A stretch of DNA of 64,000 nt from Rhizorhabdus wittichii RW1 (GTDB lineage: Bacteria > Pseudomonadota > Alphaproteobacteria > Sphingomonadales > Sphingomonadaceae). This document shows positions 63,909-64,000 of the stretch, one piece after another. The stretch spans positions 3,847,501 through 3,911,500 of the forward strand of contig CP000699.1 in assembly GCA_000016765.1 (NCBI GenBank), in the 5' to 3' direction. The stretch's first letter is position 1, and each line of letters starts with the position of its first letter. The position numbers and the translations under genes are program-made. The notes beneath the pieces were generated by a model. The model saw only the letters and a program-made list of their open reading frames with translations, was not told where the DNA came from and searched no databases.

Positions 63909-64000
63909 GCGGGCCTCAGGCGCCGGCGCGGGCATCCGCCCGCTTGGCTTTCCTCGCATAAGCTCGGGCGCGCATTCGCGCTTGCGGAGCCTTGCAGGCT
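63909..64000. repeat. Multi-hairpin repeat element, copy B (runs off the window)
   Basis: The second copy of the element at 2453-2546, same orientation. Hairpins: 63928-63943 (GCGGGC-atcc-GCCCGC), 63968-63981 (GCGCG-catt-CGCGC) and 63986-64000 (GGAGCCT-tgc-AGGCT, truncated by the window edge). The conserved blocks are the same as in copy A. It lies in the intergenic region upstream of msrA. Confidence 0.72.

Overview
The window looks like chromosomal DNA of a high-GC alphaproteobacterium of the order Sphingomonadales (Sphingomonas/Rhizorhabdus-like). The evidence is the rRNA operon order 23S-5S-tRNA-fMet, an adventurous Tad/Cpa pilus locus with a CtrA-type box, a bifunctional Rsh, a CarD-FdxA-S4-SUV3-like helicase neighbourhood, DUF1489, and families of short palindromic repeats of the kind common in this group. 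The species is an inference; no search was possible.

Layout. 1-2.7 kb: 3' part of 23S rRNA, 5S rRNA and tRNA-fMet, with a multi-hairpin repeat between 5S and the tRNA that recurs at the right edge of the window. 2.9-9.0 kb: a tandem duplication of a two-gene module (collagen-like lipoprotein plus PilZ-like tail-anchored protein), with hairpins and a terminator kept in both copies. 9.0-15.5 kb: cpaA prepilin peptidase, a 2OG-Fe(II) oxygenase, an orphan TpsB-type transporter, an orphan ParB-like protein, and a receiver-wHTH regulator. 14.9-24.7 kb: the Tad/Flp pilus operon (rcpC-rcpA-tadZ-tadA-tadB-tadC-tadD-small ORF-tadG-flp-tadE, leftward); from rcpC to tadG every adjacent pair overlaps by 1-7 nt. 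A divergent membrane histidine kinase-like gene lies across a promoter region with a perfect TTAA-N7-TTAA box. 26.4-35.3 kb: a catabolic island. A LysR regulator diverges from a tightly overlapped six-gene operon that takes 3-hydroxyanthranilate to 2-oxopent-4-enoate and on to 4-hydroxy-2-oxovalerate; an IDO/BsmA-type dioxygenase and a FAD hydroxylase follow.

35.5-49.7 kb holds housekeeping and envelope genes: rsh, rpoZ, a phospholipid-methyltransferase-like protein, a second LysR, a cyclophilin, a DHA2 drug exporter, MgtE, DUF1489, an exported TPR-CHAT protein, a GIN-type exported protein, CarD, ferredoxin and an S4 protein. 49.7-63.8 kb: SUV3-like helicase, M23 peptidase, a DUF853 ATPase followed by an ATP-grasp-like protein and a methyltransferase (coupled), a convergent HerA-like ATPase, a TIGR02186/TauE pair, a PdeM-like phosphoesterase, a membrane diguanylate cyclase and MsrA.

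Best candidates for something undescribed: the duplicated collagen-like/PilZ-like module; the DUF853/ATP-grasp/methyltransferase cassette facing HerA; the 79-residue exported protein inside the tad operon; and the covarying four-hairpin element seen at both ends of the window. No CRISPR array, prophage, insertion sequence or transposase was found.
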